Shown: positions 13,121 to 20,516, counted from the stretch's first letter. The stretch is 22,960 nucleotides of DNA from Nitrospirota bacterium (GCA_004296865.1 SCVQ01000430.1:1-22960); one strand, 5' to 3'. Program-made: numbers and translations. The notes: generated by a model from the sequence alone, not told the origin.

Positions 13121-13651
13121 TTACGCGCGATGGTGTGAGTTGTCAAAATCGGCCGCTCGTTCCAAAAACATTTTCAGGATGTGCGGATCGTGCAGCCGAT
13201 GTTCTTCCTCCACGGGGATGAGGGGAAAATGTTCCATGAAGACTTGTGCGAAGAGGCCGATTCCGTCGCGCCTGTCCGTACCCTGAGCGTCGAAGAGCGG
13301 CACACCCCTGAGGCCGCAACTGGGCGAGGCGCTCTTGAAGACGAAGCCGCAGAGGTGCAGGGCGGTCAGTTCGACGACACGCTGCCGTGCGAAGCGGCGT
13401 AGGGCTTCCGTGTGGTCCACGCCTGTCTCGACGGTGACGAGGCGTGGGGCCCGGCGGTTGTCCACCAACTGCATGGGTTCGCGCGGAGTGCCCAATCCGG
13501 CTTCCACTTCCGGGCAAACCGGGACCCACTCCACGGTTTGACCCAGGGCGTCGATTAGCAAACGATCCCGCTTGTGTCCGCCGTCGAAGCGGACGGGGTC
13601 GCCCAGCAGACAACGGCTGATCCCGATGCGGAGGACGTTCGCGTGGCGCAT
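13121..13651 (-). CDS. DUF523-family protein
   Basis: The 176-residue product matches the DUF523 family: LRIGISRCLLGDPVRFDGGH near the N terminus, then VEWVPVCPEVEAGLGTPREP, and FKSASPSCGLRGVPLFDAQG. Three conserved cysteines (in SRCLLG, PVCPE and PSCGL) recall a metal- or cluster-binding site, and the family is often discussed near uracil thiouridine metabolism, but no function is assigned here. The ATG at 13651 places RIGISRCLLG near the N terminus as usual; an open extension upstream overlaps the hemE promoter region and is rejected. No good ribosome site is seen. It is divergent from hemE with a spacer of about 115 bases. Confidence 0.82.
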   Translation of the reverse strand: MRHANVLRIGISRCLLGDPVRFDGGHKRDRLLIDALGQTVEWVPVCPEVEAGLGTPREPMQLVDNRRAPRLVTVETGVDHTEALRRFARQRVVELTALHLCGFVFKSASPSCGLRGVPLFDAQGTDRRDGIGLFAQVFMEHFPLIPVEEEHRLHDPHILKMFLERAADFDNSHHRA

Positions 13652-13726
13652 GACGGTCCCAGGGTGCCGGAGCCTGTGCGGTTCCGTCAAGCAAGAGCCG
13701 GTTTTTGTGCCGCGCGTGGCGCGTCG

Positions 13727-13756
13727 TTGACACCTCCACCATCGCCCTCTTAGAAT
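13727..13756 (+). promoter_or_regulatory. Sigma70-type promoter for hemE, implying a very short leader
   Basis: A perfect TTGACA (13727-13732) is followed after 18 bases by TAGAAT (13751-13756). Transcription would begin near 13763, only a few bases before the ATG at 13767. The -10 overlaps an upstream ATG (13755), which therefore cannot be the start if this promoter is used. Confidence 0.6.
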
Positions 13757-13766
13757 GACCGATCTT

Positions 13767-14792
13767 ATGCACGATCGTTTTCTGAAAGCCTGCCGTCGCG
13801 AACCGGTGGATTGCACGCCGGTCTGGTTTATGCGCCAGGCCGGCCGCTACATGAAGGAGTACCAGGCGGTCCGCGCCAAGCGCTCCATCCTGGAGGTCTG
13901 CAAGACGCCGGAGTTGGCCGCGCAGGTCACGCTCCAGCCGATCGAGCGGTTTTCGTTGGATGCGGCGATCATCTTTGCCGACATCCTGCTGCCGCTGGAG
14001 CCGATGGGGCTCAGCCTGGAATTCGTCGAGAGCGAAGGGCCGGTGATCCGTAATCCGGTGCGGGATCGGGCGGCGGTGGAACGCTTGCGGGTGGAGGATG
14101 GGGAGGGGTTGGCTTACGTCGAAGCGGCGATCAGGCAGGCCCGGCAGATGCTGGCTGGGCGGGTGCCGTTGATCGGATTTGCCGGGGCGCCGTTCACCTT
14201 GGCCAGCTACGCCATCGAGGGGGGAAGCTCCCGGAATTACGTGCTGACGAAGCAGTTCATGTATCGGGAGCCGGAAGCCTGGCACCGGTTGATGGATAAG
14301 TTGGCACGAGTGGTGACCGGCTATCTGCGGCGCCAGATCCGCGCCGGCGCCCAGGCCGTGCAACTGTTCGACAGTTGGGTCGGCTGTCTCTCGCCGGGCG
14401 ACTATGCCGAATATGTACTGCCTCACGTCCAGCTGATCTTCGAGGGCTTGAAGCACGAGCCGGTCCCGCTGATCCATTTCGGCACCGGCACGGCGACGTT
14501 GCTTTCGCTCATGAAGGAAGCCGGCGGCACCGTGATCGGGGTGGACTGGCGCGTGCATTTGGATGAGGCTTGGAAGAAGGTCGGATACGATGTGGCGGTT
14601 CAGGGAAACCTGGACCCGGTGGTCCTCTTTGCGCCGCTGCATGAGATCGAGCGGCGGGTCGAAGACGTTCTCACGCGCGCGGCCGGGCGACCCGGCCATA
14701 TTTTCAATCTCGGGCACGGCATCCTGCCCAACACGCCGGTGGAAAGTGTGGCCGCGGCGGTGGATCTGGTGCACAAGTTAAGTCAACGATAG
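13767..14792 (+). CDS. hemE: Uroporphyrinogen decarboxylase
   Basis: The 341-residue enzyme decarboxylates the four acetate side chains of uroporphyrinogen III to give coproporphyrinogen III in the cytoplasm. Signatures are PVWFMRQAGRYMKEY (substrate-binding Arg23 and Arg27), the catalytic-type Asp71 in IIFADILLPLEPMG, GFAGAPFTLASYAIEGGSS, LFDSWVGCLSP and the C-terminal FNLGHGILPNTP. The start is set at MHDRFLKACRR, which agrees with relatives beginning just before (N/H)DRFL-(K/R)AC. The in-frame ATG at 13755 overlaps the -10 hexamer. No ribosome site precedes 13767, so translation may be leaderless or nearly so. hemH and hemG follow on the same strand. Confidence 0.95.
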   Translation: MHDRFLKACRREPVDCTPVWFMRQAGRYMKEYQAVRAKRSILEVCKTPELAAQVTLQPIERFSLDAAIIFADILLPLEPMGLSLEFVESEGPVIRNPVRDRAAVERLRVEDGEGLAYVEAAIRQARQMLAGRVPLIGFAGAPFTLASYAIEGGSSRNYVLTKQFMYREPEAWHRLMDKLARVVTGYLRRQIRAGAQAVQLFDSWVGCLSPGDYAEYVLPHVQLIFEGLKHEPVPLIHFGTGTATLLSLMKEAGGTVIGVDWRVHLDEAWKKVGYDVAVQGNLDPVVLFAPLHEIERRVEDVLTRAAGRPGHIFNLGHGILPNTPVESVAAAVDLVHKLSQR

Positions 14793-14798
14793 TGCACC

Positions 14799-14869
14799 GG
14801 CGAGAGGCGATAGGCTATGGGTGAGAGAGAAAACTTTTACCTCTGTCCTATAGCCTATTGCCGCTAGCC
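14799..14869. repeat. Intergenic inverted repeat between hemE and hemH (family 2)
   Basis: The 23-base arms 14799-14821 and 14847-14869 pair at nearly every position (GATAGGCTATGGG against CCTATAGCCTATTG), with a 25-base loop. It is the same family as 5201-5307. It starts seven bases after the hemE stop and ends about 37 bases before hemH. It may reduce read-through or stabilise the hemE mRNA. Confidence 0.8.
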
Positions 14870-14906
14870 CCTTGCCTGGACGAGCGACTAAAAAGGAGCG
14901 AGGCCC

Positions 14907-15851
14907 ATGCCTGGACCGCAGAAACCGATCGCCGTCTTGCTCATGGCCATGGGTGGGCCGGACAAGCTGGAGAACGTGGAGCCCTATCTCTTGGATGTAC
15001 GGGGCGGTCGGCCGACACCGCCGGAATTGGTGGAGGAGATTCGGGAACGGTACCGCCTCACCGGCGGTAAGTCGCCCGTGCTCGACATCACCCGCGAGGT
15101 GGCCCGGAAACTCGAACAGAAGCTCAACGGACCCGGCGGTGAAGGGTTCCGCGTGTATGTCGGGCTCAGACACTGGCATCCCTACATCAAGGAAGCCTAT
15201 GCGGAGTTGCTGGATGACCAGCCGCAGCGGTTGATCGGGCTCTGCATGGCGCCTCAGTACTCGTCCATGAGCATCGGGGCCTACATCAAGAAAGTCGAGG
15301 AGGCACGGGCCGGGCTGGGCGGGGACTTTCCCGTCACCTATGTCCAAAGCTGGCACCAGCATCCCCGCCTGGTGAAGGCCCTGACCGAGAACATCGGAAT
15401 CGGGCTGCAGAAGTTTCCGGCTGAGGCGCGTGCGAAGGTCCCGATCATCTTTACCGCCCACAGCCTTCCCGAGCGGATTCTCCAGATGAAGGACCCCTAT
15501 CCCGACGAGGTCCGTGGGACCATGGAGGCCGTCTGCCGGCAGTTGGGACCGGTGACGGCCCGCTTTGCGTTCCAGAGTCAGGGGCGGTCCGGTGAAAAAT
15601 GGCTCGGCCCCGACGTGGAGTCCATGCTGGAGACGCTGCACCAGGAAGGCCACCGCCACGTCCTGATTGCGCCCATCGGCTTTCTCTCCGACCACGTCGA
15701 GGTGCTCTATGATGTGGACGTAGAATTCAAAAAACTGGCCGAGTCCAAGGGGATGCAGTTGGAGCGGATTCCGATGTTGAATGCGACCCCACCCCTGATC
15801 GAAATCCTGGAGGCGGTGCTGGAAGAACACCTGGCGTCTCCGGTTCGATGA
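14907..15851 (+). CDS. hemH: Ferrochelatase
   Basis: The 314-residue enzyme inserts ferrous iron into a porphyrin. The catalytic His185 lies in FTAHSLPER and Glu265 in SDHVEVLYD, within two positions of the B. subtilis numbers, and KWLGPDVESMLE and PIGFLSDH are family signatures. Its length and the MA-x-G-x-P N terminus resemble the Gram-positive, coproporphyrin-type enzymes. However, the axial Tyr of B. subtilis (MAYGTP) is Met15 here (MAMGGP), so protoporphyrin or coproporphyrin use is undecided. AAGGAG about nine bases before the ATG fixes the start. The stop lies 10 bases before hemG, so the two are cotranscribed. Confidence 0.93.
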   Translation: MPGPQKPIAVLLMAMGGPDKLENVEPYLLDVRGGRPTPPELVEEIRERYRLTGGKSPVLDITREVARKLEQKLNGPGGEGFRVYVGLRHWHPYIKEAYAELLDDQPQRLIGLCMAPQYSSMSIGAYIKKVEEARAGLGGDFPVTYVQSWHQHPRLVKALTENIGIGLQKFPAEARAKVPIIFTAHSLPERILQMKDPYPDEVRGTMEAVCRQLGPVTARFAFQSQGRSGEKWLGPDVESMLETLHQEGHRHVLIAPIGFLSDHVEVLYDVDVEFKKLAESKGMQLERIPMLNATPPLIEILEAVLEEHLASPVR

Positions 15852-15861
15852 TCGTCTACCC

Positions 15862-17322
15862 GTGACAGACGTGTCTGAACAAGCCCCCAAAAGAGTGGTC
15901 ATCGTCGGCGGCGGCATTGCCGGCCTGGCGGCGGCCTTCTCGTTGCAGGAGAAGGCCGCGGAGGCCGGCGTGCCCGTCGCCTGCACGGTCATCGAGGCCG
16001 GAGCCGAGTGGGGCGGGAAGATCGCCACCCATCGGGTCGGGGAGTTTCTCATCGAGGCCGGACCTGATTCCTTCCTGTCCCAGAAGCCCTGGGCGCTTGA
16101 GCTCTGCGCCAAGCTGGGGCTCTCCAACCAGGTGGTCAATACCAACGAGCTCGGGCAGAAGGCCTCTGTATATTCGCGGGGACGGCTGCGGGAGTTGCCC
16201 GAAGGATTGGTGGCCGTCGTGCCGACCAAGCTGGGGCCATTCCTTCGCAGCGGACTGGTGTCCTGGCCCGGCATTGTGCGGATGGGGATGGATCTTGTCC
16301 TGCCGGGGCGGTTCAATGCGGCGGATGAGTCCCTGGCATCATTTTTTCGGCGGCGGCTCGGTCGCGAAGCGTTCGAGCGTGTCGTCGAACCGCTGATGGC
16401 CGGGATCTATGCCGGCGATGCGGAGCAGATGAGTCTCCGTGCGACGTTTCCCCAATTCATCGAGATCGAGCGGCGCCACGGGAGTTTGATTCGCGGGTTG
16501 CTGGCCGGGCGCAAGACGGCCGGGGCCTCCAAGGGCCTGTCCGGACGGACGCCCTTCGTGACGCTCAAAGATGGAATGGGCGAGTTGGTCCGGGCGTTGG
16601 TGGCTCGTGTGCGTGGAGCCGGCGCCACGCTGCTGAGCGGGCGGCGCGTGTCCGCGCTCCGGGCTCCCTCGATCCGATCCAAGGTCTGGACCTACGACGT
16701 GGTGCTCGAAGACGGGGCCGTGCTGACCGCCGACGTGGTCGTGCTGGCAACGCCGGCTTATGTTGCGGCCGAGTTCCTCCGTCCGATCAGCCTGACCGTC
16801 TCGAAGCTGCTGGACGGCATTCCCTATACGTCCACCGCCACCGTCGCGCTGGCCTATGGGAGCAACGACCTCGGCCCGTTGGTGCGAGGGTTTGGGTTTA
16901 TCGTGCCTCGGGTGGAGAGACGGGACTTGCTGGCCGCGACCTGGTCGTCCTTGAAGTGGCCGCATCGGGCGCCGCCCGCTCACATGCTGGCCCGGTGCTA
17001 CATCGGCGGAGTCGGGCGGGAGGACATTCTCAGGGCCGACGACGCGACGATCGTGCGGCGGGTGCGCGACGATCTGCGTCACATCGCCGGGATTGCCGCC
17101 GAGCCCGTCCATGTCGAGGTCAATCGCTGGGAGCGGGGCATGCCCCAGTATGTTCTGGGGCATCGGAATAGGCTGGATCAGATCCAGGCCGCGATGAGTG
17201 GGTTCCAGGGTCTTTATTTTACCGGAGCTGCCTACCGCGGGGTTGGCGTGCCGGACTGCATCAGGGACGGGAACGAGGCGGCCGACCTGGTCGTCAAGTA
17301 CTTGACCGGACGTCGCATCTAG
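15862..17322 (+). CDS. hemG: Protoporphyrinogen/coproporphyrinogen oxidase, HemY type
   Basis: The 486-residue FAD enzyme removes six electrons from a porphyrinogen using oxygen. VVIVGGGIAGLAAAFSL is the FAD-binding Rossmann motif, EWGGKIATHRVGEFLIEAGP the adjacent signature, RVVEPLMAGIYAGDAEQMSL the family core, and the C-terminal FTGAAYRGVGVPDCIRDGNE, then AADL, closes the FAD site. It is the HemY-type enzyme, not the small flavodoxin-like HemG or HemJ; depending on the pathway, such enzymes are PPOX or CgoX. The gene starts with GTG ten bases after hemH; a second GTG three codons on is possible, and no clear ribosome site is seen, so coupling to hemH is likely. Confidence 0.92.
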   Translation: MTDVSEQAPKRVVIVGGGIAGLAAAFSLQEKAAEAGVPVACTVIEAGAEWGGKIATHRVGEFLIEAGPDSFLSQKPWALELCAKLGLSNQVVNTNELGQKASVYSRGRLRELPEGLVAVVPTKLGPFLRSGLVSWPGIVRMGMDLVLPGRFNAADESLASFFRRRLGREAFERVVEPLMAGIYAGDAEQMSLRATFPQFIEIERRHGSLIRGLLAGRKTAGASKGLSGRTPFVTLKDGMGELVRALVARVRGAGATLLSGRRVSALRAPSIRSKVWTYDVVLEDGAVLTADVVVLATPAYVAAEFLRPISLTVSKLLDGIPYTSTATVALAYGSNDLGPLVRGFGFIVPRVERRDLLAATWSSLKWPHRAPPAHMLARCYIGGVGREDILRADDATIVRRVRDDLRHIAGIAAEPVHVEVNRWERGMPQYVLGHRNRLDQIQAAMSGFQGLYFTGAAYRGVGVPDCIRDGNEAADLVVKYLTGRRI

Positions 17323-17366
17323 CCGGTCCTTCTGATTCGGAGCAAGTCGAGAGGTAGGAGGAGAGA

Positions 17367-17969
17367 ATGGAAGGGGCGCTGTGGGTGGTGGCCGGTGCGG
17401 GCCTGGCTGTGGCGCTTGCGATGGTGCGGCGTTGCTCCCGGCTGGCTCAAGAGGTCAACAAGCTGAAGCACGATCACTATGGTCTTGATGGCCGGTTGAA
17501 ACGGAGCGCCGAGGAGATACGGGCATCGATCGAGCCGTTGCGCCTGCACGTGGCCAAGCTGGCGATGGGAGGGGTGGTGCCGCGAGAGATGATCCTGCAG
17601 GGGCGGCTGTATCAGGAGATCGCCGCGGACGAAGCCCGGCAGGTGCTTGAGCAGGCGCTTCAACGAAAGGATGGCACGGTGCTGGTCGTGGACGTTCGGA
17701 CAGCCTCCGAATATGCGGTGCGGCGGGTGCCCGGCGCGAAGCTTGTGCCCATCGAAGAATTGGAGCAGCGGTACAAGATGGACATCCCGGAGGCTGCAGA
17801 CAAAGTGCTCGTGTATTGCGCGAGCGGGGACCGGAGCCGTCTGGCCTGCGAGTTTCTCGGTCGGCAAGGCTATACCAACGTCTACCATGTGCAGGGCGGA
17901 ATGCTGAGCTGGCATGGTCAGACAGAAGGCGAGGGCGCGGTCAACTTGATTCAGATCGAACGGAAATAG
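17367..17969 (+). CDS. Membrane-anchored rhodanese-domain protein
   Basis: The 200-residue product has an N-terminal membrane helix (residues 4-20), a charged probably helical linker to about residue 70, and a C-terminal rhodanese domain (about 80-190). Active-site loop CASGDRS has the catalytic Cys151, and VVDVRTASEYAVRRVPGAKL is the family signature. Such domains carry sulfur as a persulfide or act as sulfurtransferases. The sulfur acceptor is unknown. GGAGGAGAGA just before the ATG is a strong start signal. It follows hemG by 44 bases in the same direction; a link to heme or cluster assembly is possible but only inferred from position. Confidence 0.87.
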   Translation: MEGALWVVAGAGLAVALAMVRRCSRLAQEVNKLKHDHYGLDGRLKRSAEEIRASIEPLRLHVAKLAMGGVVPREMILQGRLYQEIAADEARQVLEQALQRKDGTVLVVDVRTASEYAVRRVPGAKLVPIEELEQRYKMDIPEAADKVLVYCASGDRSRLACEFLGRQGYTNVYHVQGGMLSWHGQTEGEGAVNLIQIERK

Positions 17970-17984
17970 TGCTCGGCATCCGGC

Positions 17985-18016
17985 GATCAGCTTTCAGCTT
18001 CTGAGCTGACCGCTGA
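17985..18016. repeat. Short GCTGA-type repeat (family 1, partial)
   Basis: TCAGCTTTCAGCTTCTGAGC and the following TGACCGCTGA sit between the rhodanese gene and the 135-residue gene. TCAGCT pairs with AGCTGA. The unit resembles the arms at 11635-11722. Confidence 0.5.
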
Positions 18017-18040
18017 GGGTTGGACGTTCCAGGTTTCAAT

Positions 18041-18448
18041 ATGGCAAAACCCTTTACAATTCTCAACGTCAACGGTCCGTACCGGGAGCCTCACGAGCCG
18101 GCGTTCTCCTACGACTATGCGGTGCAGCGGCCGAACTGGCCGACGCCGCATGGGGTGCGGGTGAAGGTGTCGATTGCAGAGGAACTTGATTATCTGAAGA
18201 CGACCGTTCTCGGCGTGAGCGGCGGGAGCCCCGGCCAGCAGCTTCGCCTGACGCAGATGCTGACGCGGCGGATCGCGGACCGTAAAATTCAGATCGCCAA
18301 CGACGAAGGTATGTTTGCGGAACGATTCGATGTCATGATTGCGCCATTCACCGGCCAACTGACCCACCTGTTCGTCCTACTTCAAGCCTGGATGAACGAG
18401 GCGAAAGCCTCCCTGCGGCAGGAAATTCACGAGAAAATTGGGATCTGA
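18041..18448 (+). CDS. Hypothetical protein, 135 residues
   Basis: The product is soluble, with no signal peptide, membrane segment or cysteine. It begins AKPFTILNVNGPYREPHEPA, continues with an aromatic/Pro-rich stretch (FSYDYAVQRPNWPTPHGVRV), and has a mainly helical C-terminal half (VSIAEELDYLKTTVLGVSGG, LTQMLTRRIADRKIQIANDE, HLFVLLQAWMNEAKASLRQE). I recognise no family. The ATG at 18041 is preferred over a TTG at 18020 because CCAGG lies about ten bases upstream and the earlier codons belong to the repeat-bearing spacer. The gene lies 71 bases after the rhodanese gene, in the same direction. Confidence 0.7.
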   Translation: MAKPFTILNVNGPYREPHEPAFSYDYAVQRPNWPTPHGVRVKVSIAEELDYLKTTVLGVSGGSPGQQLRLTQMLTRRIADRKIQIANDEGMFAERFDVMIAPFTGQLTHLFVLLQAWMNEAKASLRQEIHEKIGI

Positions 18449-18765
18449 TTCGGGCGGTCTCCCGCGCAGTTACAGCCAGAAGAGGGAATTGTCTTCGTGG
18501 AGGCCGGCCTGGCTGTATCAGCGCCCCGATTTTGGCCCCCAGAATCTGTGGGCAAGTCTGTGGATAAGCAAGGTTTTGCAGGCGGCACCTGTGCCCCATG
18601 AGCCCTTGTAGCACTCTGCTTAAGTTTTAGGCATTGTAGGGGGGCGGCAGTGGCATACCATATGCGGTATGGCAAGTAGTTTCTCGCAATGGTTTGGCCT
18701 GCCTGCGGATAGCTTGTGCACAAGTGAACACAGTAAGAGCGAATACTGATAGCCAAAAAGAGGCT
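18449..18765. other. 317-base noncoding gap with DnaA-box-like sites
   Basis: No credible gene is seen. TGTGGATAA (18559-18567) is a perfect reverse complement of the TTATCCACA DnaA box. It is the second unit of a 12-base tandem repeat (CTGTGGGCAAGT, CTGTGGATAAGC; 18546-18569). A third looser box, TTGTGCACA, lies at 18714-18722. Other structures are a perfect 8-bp inverted repeat ACAGCCAG/CTGGCTGT (18472-18479, 18509-18516) and CATACC-ATATGC-GGTATG (18654-18671). The stretch separates two convergent genes. Confidence 0.5.
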
Positions 18766-19407
18766 TTAGAACAGGTGGCGATAGGACTTGGAATGCACGC
18801 CGGACTCGTCGGCGAAACCGATCGAACCCCGGTCGGGGTCTCCTGAGTCATTCAAGTCGATGCGATAGTGCCCGCGGACTTGCTCCATGGCGACCTCGAA
18901 GGGGACCGCCTGGGGGTAGAGGTTTCCCGGAGCATGCGCTCCCCGCGCCAGCACGCGGACGACGTCGGGGCGGGCATATTGCGGGTTCGAAAAAACATAG
19001 ATGTCAGCCACGGCGTGCTCGCCGAGCTGGTGCCCCGGCGTGGTGGCGGGCAGCAGCGTCGTGAGCGTGTTGGCCAAGCGCGCCTCACGAAATCGCTTCA
19101 GGAGTCCGACGATCTGGCTCTCAGTCGCCTGCGGTGGCACGGAGAGGCAGATCGCGTTCAGATCGAGGAGGGTGGCCTTCACCTGGAACATCACCGGCGC
19201 GGTGTCGGGGTCGTCGGCCAGCGTCACCTGGACGTCGGCTGGCACCGCCGTGGGTTTGTGCTTCGGGTCCGGCATGAAGATCAAGATCAGCAGCCACAGT
19301 CCGCCGATCATGCTCAGGATGACCACCAGAGGATGGGCGCCGGCCCGCTTGCCTTCTTCGTAGGGCCCCGGCTTGCTGATCTGCTCTGTGTCTCGGTCGG
19401 TGTCCAT
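18766..19407 (-). CDS. Hypothetical membrane-anchored protein, 213 residues
   Basis: After a charged 24-residue cytoplasmic tail, residues 26-45 (PLVVILSMIGGLWLLILIFM) form a single membrane anchor; the remaining 165 residues should face the periplasm. The extracytoplasmic part alternates strands and helices (VMFQVKATLLDLNAICLSVP, VVRVLARGAHAPGNLYPQAV) and ends with a polar segment. There is one Cys and no recognised motif. The ATG at 19407 is chosen over a longer frame because the longer version would overlap mazG. It follows mazG by 26 bases in the same direction and is probably cotranscribed. The function is unknown. Confidence 0.7.
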   Translation of the reverse strand: MDTDRDTEQISKPGPYEEGKRAGAHPLVVILSMIGGLWLLILIFMPDPKHKPTAVPADVQVTLADDPDTAPVMFQVKATLLDLNAICLSVPPQATESQIVGLLKRFREARLANTLTTLLPATTPGHQLGEHAVADIYVFSNPQYARPDVVRVLARGAHAPGNLYPQAVPFEVAMEQVRGHYRIDLNDSGDPDRGSIGFADESGVHSKSYRHLF

Positions 19408-19433
19408 TGCGGCGATGCTCCGTGGCAGCGTGC

Positions 19434-20315
19434 CTAGGAAGTGCCTTCCGGCCCGGCCGGAGAGGCGGCCTCTTTCTGCTTGGCCTCTTCCCACAAGGCG
19501 TCCATCTCGGCGAGTGTCATGGTGTCGAACGGCCGGCCTGAGCGGGCCGCGTGGGCCTCGATGTACCCGAACCGCTCGGCAAACCGGTTGGCCGCTTTGC
19601 GGAGCGCTTCTTCCGGATTTACTTTGACCACCCGGGCCAAGTTGACCATGGCAAAGAGGATGTCCCCGAACTCGGCTTCGATCTGCTGCCGGTTGCGCCC
19701 GCCGTCCTCGGCAAGGCCGGATGGCGGTGCTCCGGCAGCCGGTACCGTCAGGGCTTCGCGCAGTTCCTGGACCTCTTCCTCGATTTTCTCGACGATGCGG
19801 TCAAGGCCTTCGTCGTTGTGGGGCCAGTCGAATCCCACGCGGGAGGCGCGTGACTGAAGCTGGAAGGCGCGCAGCAGGGCGGGGAGCGTCTTGGGGACTG
19901 CGTTCAGCAGCGAATCCGGCTGGCCGGCCTGCTTGCGCTCCGCCCGTTTGATGTCTTCCCAGCGCGTGACGACTTCGTCGGCATCGGTCGGGTTTCCGGC
20001 CTCTTGTGAGGCTCCGAACACGTGGGGGTGGCGACGGACCAGTTTGTCGGCCAACCGCTGCATGATCTCTTCCATCGTAAAGGTGCCGGCTTCCGATCCG
20101 ATCTGGGCGTGAAACAACACTTGCAACAGCAGGTCGCCCAATTCCTCCCGCAGTTCATCCATCGCCCGCCGGTCGATGGATTCGAGCACTTCGTAGGCTT
20201 CCTCCACCAAATAAGGCTTGAGCGATTCATGCGTCTGCTTGCGGTCCCAGGGACATCCGCCCGGAGCCCGGAGTCTGGCCATCAGCTGAATGAGTTGATC
20301 AAACCGCTCCGACAT
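19434..20315 (-). CDS. mazG: Nucleoside triphosphate pyrophosphohydrolase MazG
   Basis: The 293-residue protein is a full-length tandem-domain MazG, which hydrolyses (d)NTPs to monophosphates and pyrophosphate, a house-cleaning and stress-related role. The first domain has GGCPWDRKQTHESLKPYLVE and the metal-binding EEAYEV...ELREELGDLLLQVLFHAQ pattern. The C-terminal domain repeats it in degenerate form (IEEEVQELREA...EAEFGDILFAMVNLAR). The start MSERFDQLIQL is set by AGGAAG about six bases upstream; longer frames read through a dispersed repeat and are rejected. A strong minus-strand promoter (20449-20476) places the whole repeat in a 5' leader of about 127 bases. The 213-residue membrane protein follows downstream. 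Confidence 0.93.
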   Translation of the reverse strand: MSERFDQLIQLMARLRAPGGCPWDRKQTHESLKPYLVEEAYEVLESIDRRAMDELREELGDLLLQVLFHAQIGSEAGTFTMEEIMQRLADKLVRRHPHVFGASQEAGNPTDADEVVTRWEDIKRAERKQAGQPDSLLNAVPKTLPALLRAFQLQSRASRVGFDWPHNDEGLDRIVEKIEEEVQELREALTVPAAGAPPSGLAEDGGRNRQQIEAEFGDILFAMVNLARVVKVNPEEALRKAANRFAERFGYIEAHAARSGRPFDTMTLAEMDALWEEAKQKEAASPAGPEGTS

Positions 20316-20344
20316 GTCTACTTCCTCATCCTTTCCCATCGAGC

Positions 20345-20442
20345 GGGTGGCGCTGAACGGGCACCCAGGCGCGCGCAGCGTAAGGGCCCCACTGGGGGAT
20401 GGGTGGAGCGAGCACGACTGGGCTGTTCGGCGACAGGACCCG
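20345..20442. repeat. Dispersed intergenic repeat, copy B (~98 bp)
   Basis: It aligns end to end with 1179-1279 in the same orientation. The inverted-repeat arms seen in copy A are degraded here (CCCAGGCG against CGACTGGG). It ends at the predicted mazG transcript start and lies 29 bases before the mazG ATG. Confidence 0.85.
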
Positions 20443-20448
20443 CTCGCC

Positions 20449-20476
20449 ATTATACCTGTTTTGCCGCCCGCTTCAA
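20449..20476 (-). promoter_or_regulatory. Sigma70-type promoter for mazG
   Basis: On the minus strand TTGAAG (20471-20476), a 16-base spacer and a perfect TATAAT (20449-20454) point toward mazG. The predicted transcript start is near 20442, exactly at the edge of repeat copy B. Confidence 0.6.
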
Positions 20477-20488
20477 TCCGTCGTCCGG

Positions 20489-20516
20489 TTGCGCCAAAAC
20501 GTGGGAGTATGATAAT
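20489..20516 (+). promoter_or_regulatory. Putative promoter for the DUF1844 gene
   Basis: TTGCGC (20489-20494), a 16-base spacer and GATAAT (20511-20516) precede the gene at 20553. It is back to back with the mazG promoter. Confidence 0.5.

Noticed and set aside
13143..14774. A 543-residue open frame antisense to hemE and DUF523
   Set aside because: The opposite strand encodes clear HemE and DUF523; the antisense translation is low-complexity His/Arg/Pro-rich and reflects high GC.
14778..16316. A 512-residue open frame antisense to hemH and hemG
   Set aside because: It is a shadow of two well-recognised enzymes, with no motif and no start signals.
18449..18765. Chromosomal replication origin
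   Set aside because: There are only about three DnaA-like boxes, no AT-rich unwinding region, and no dnaA, dnaN or parAB nearby.
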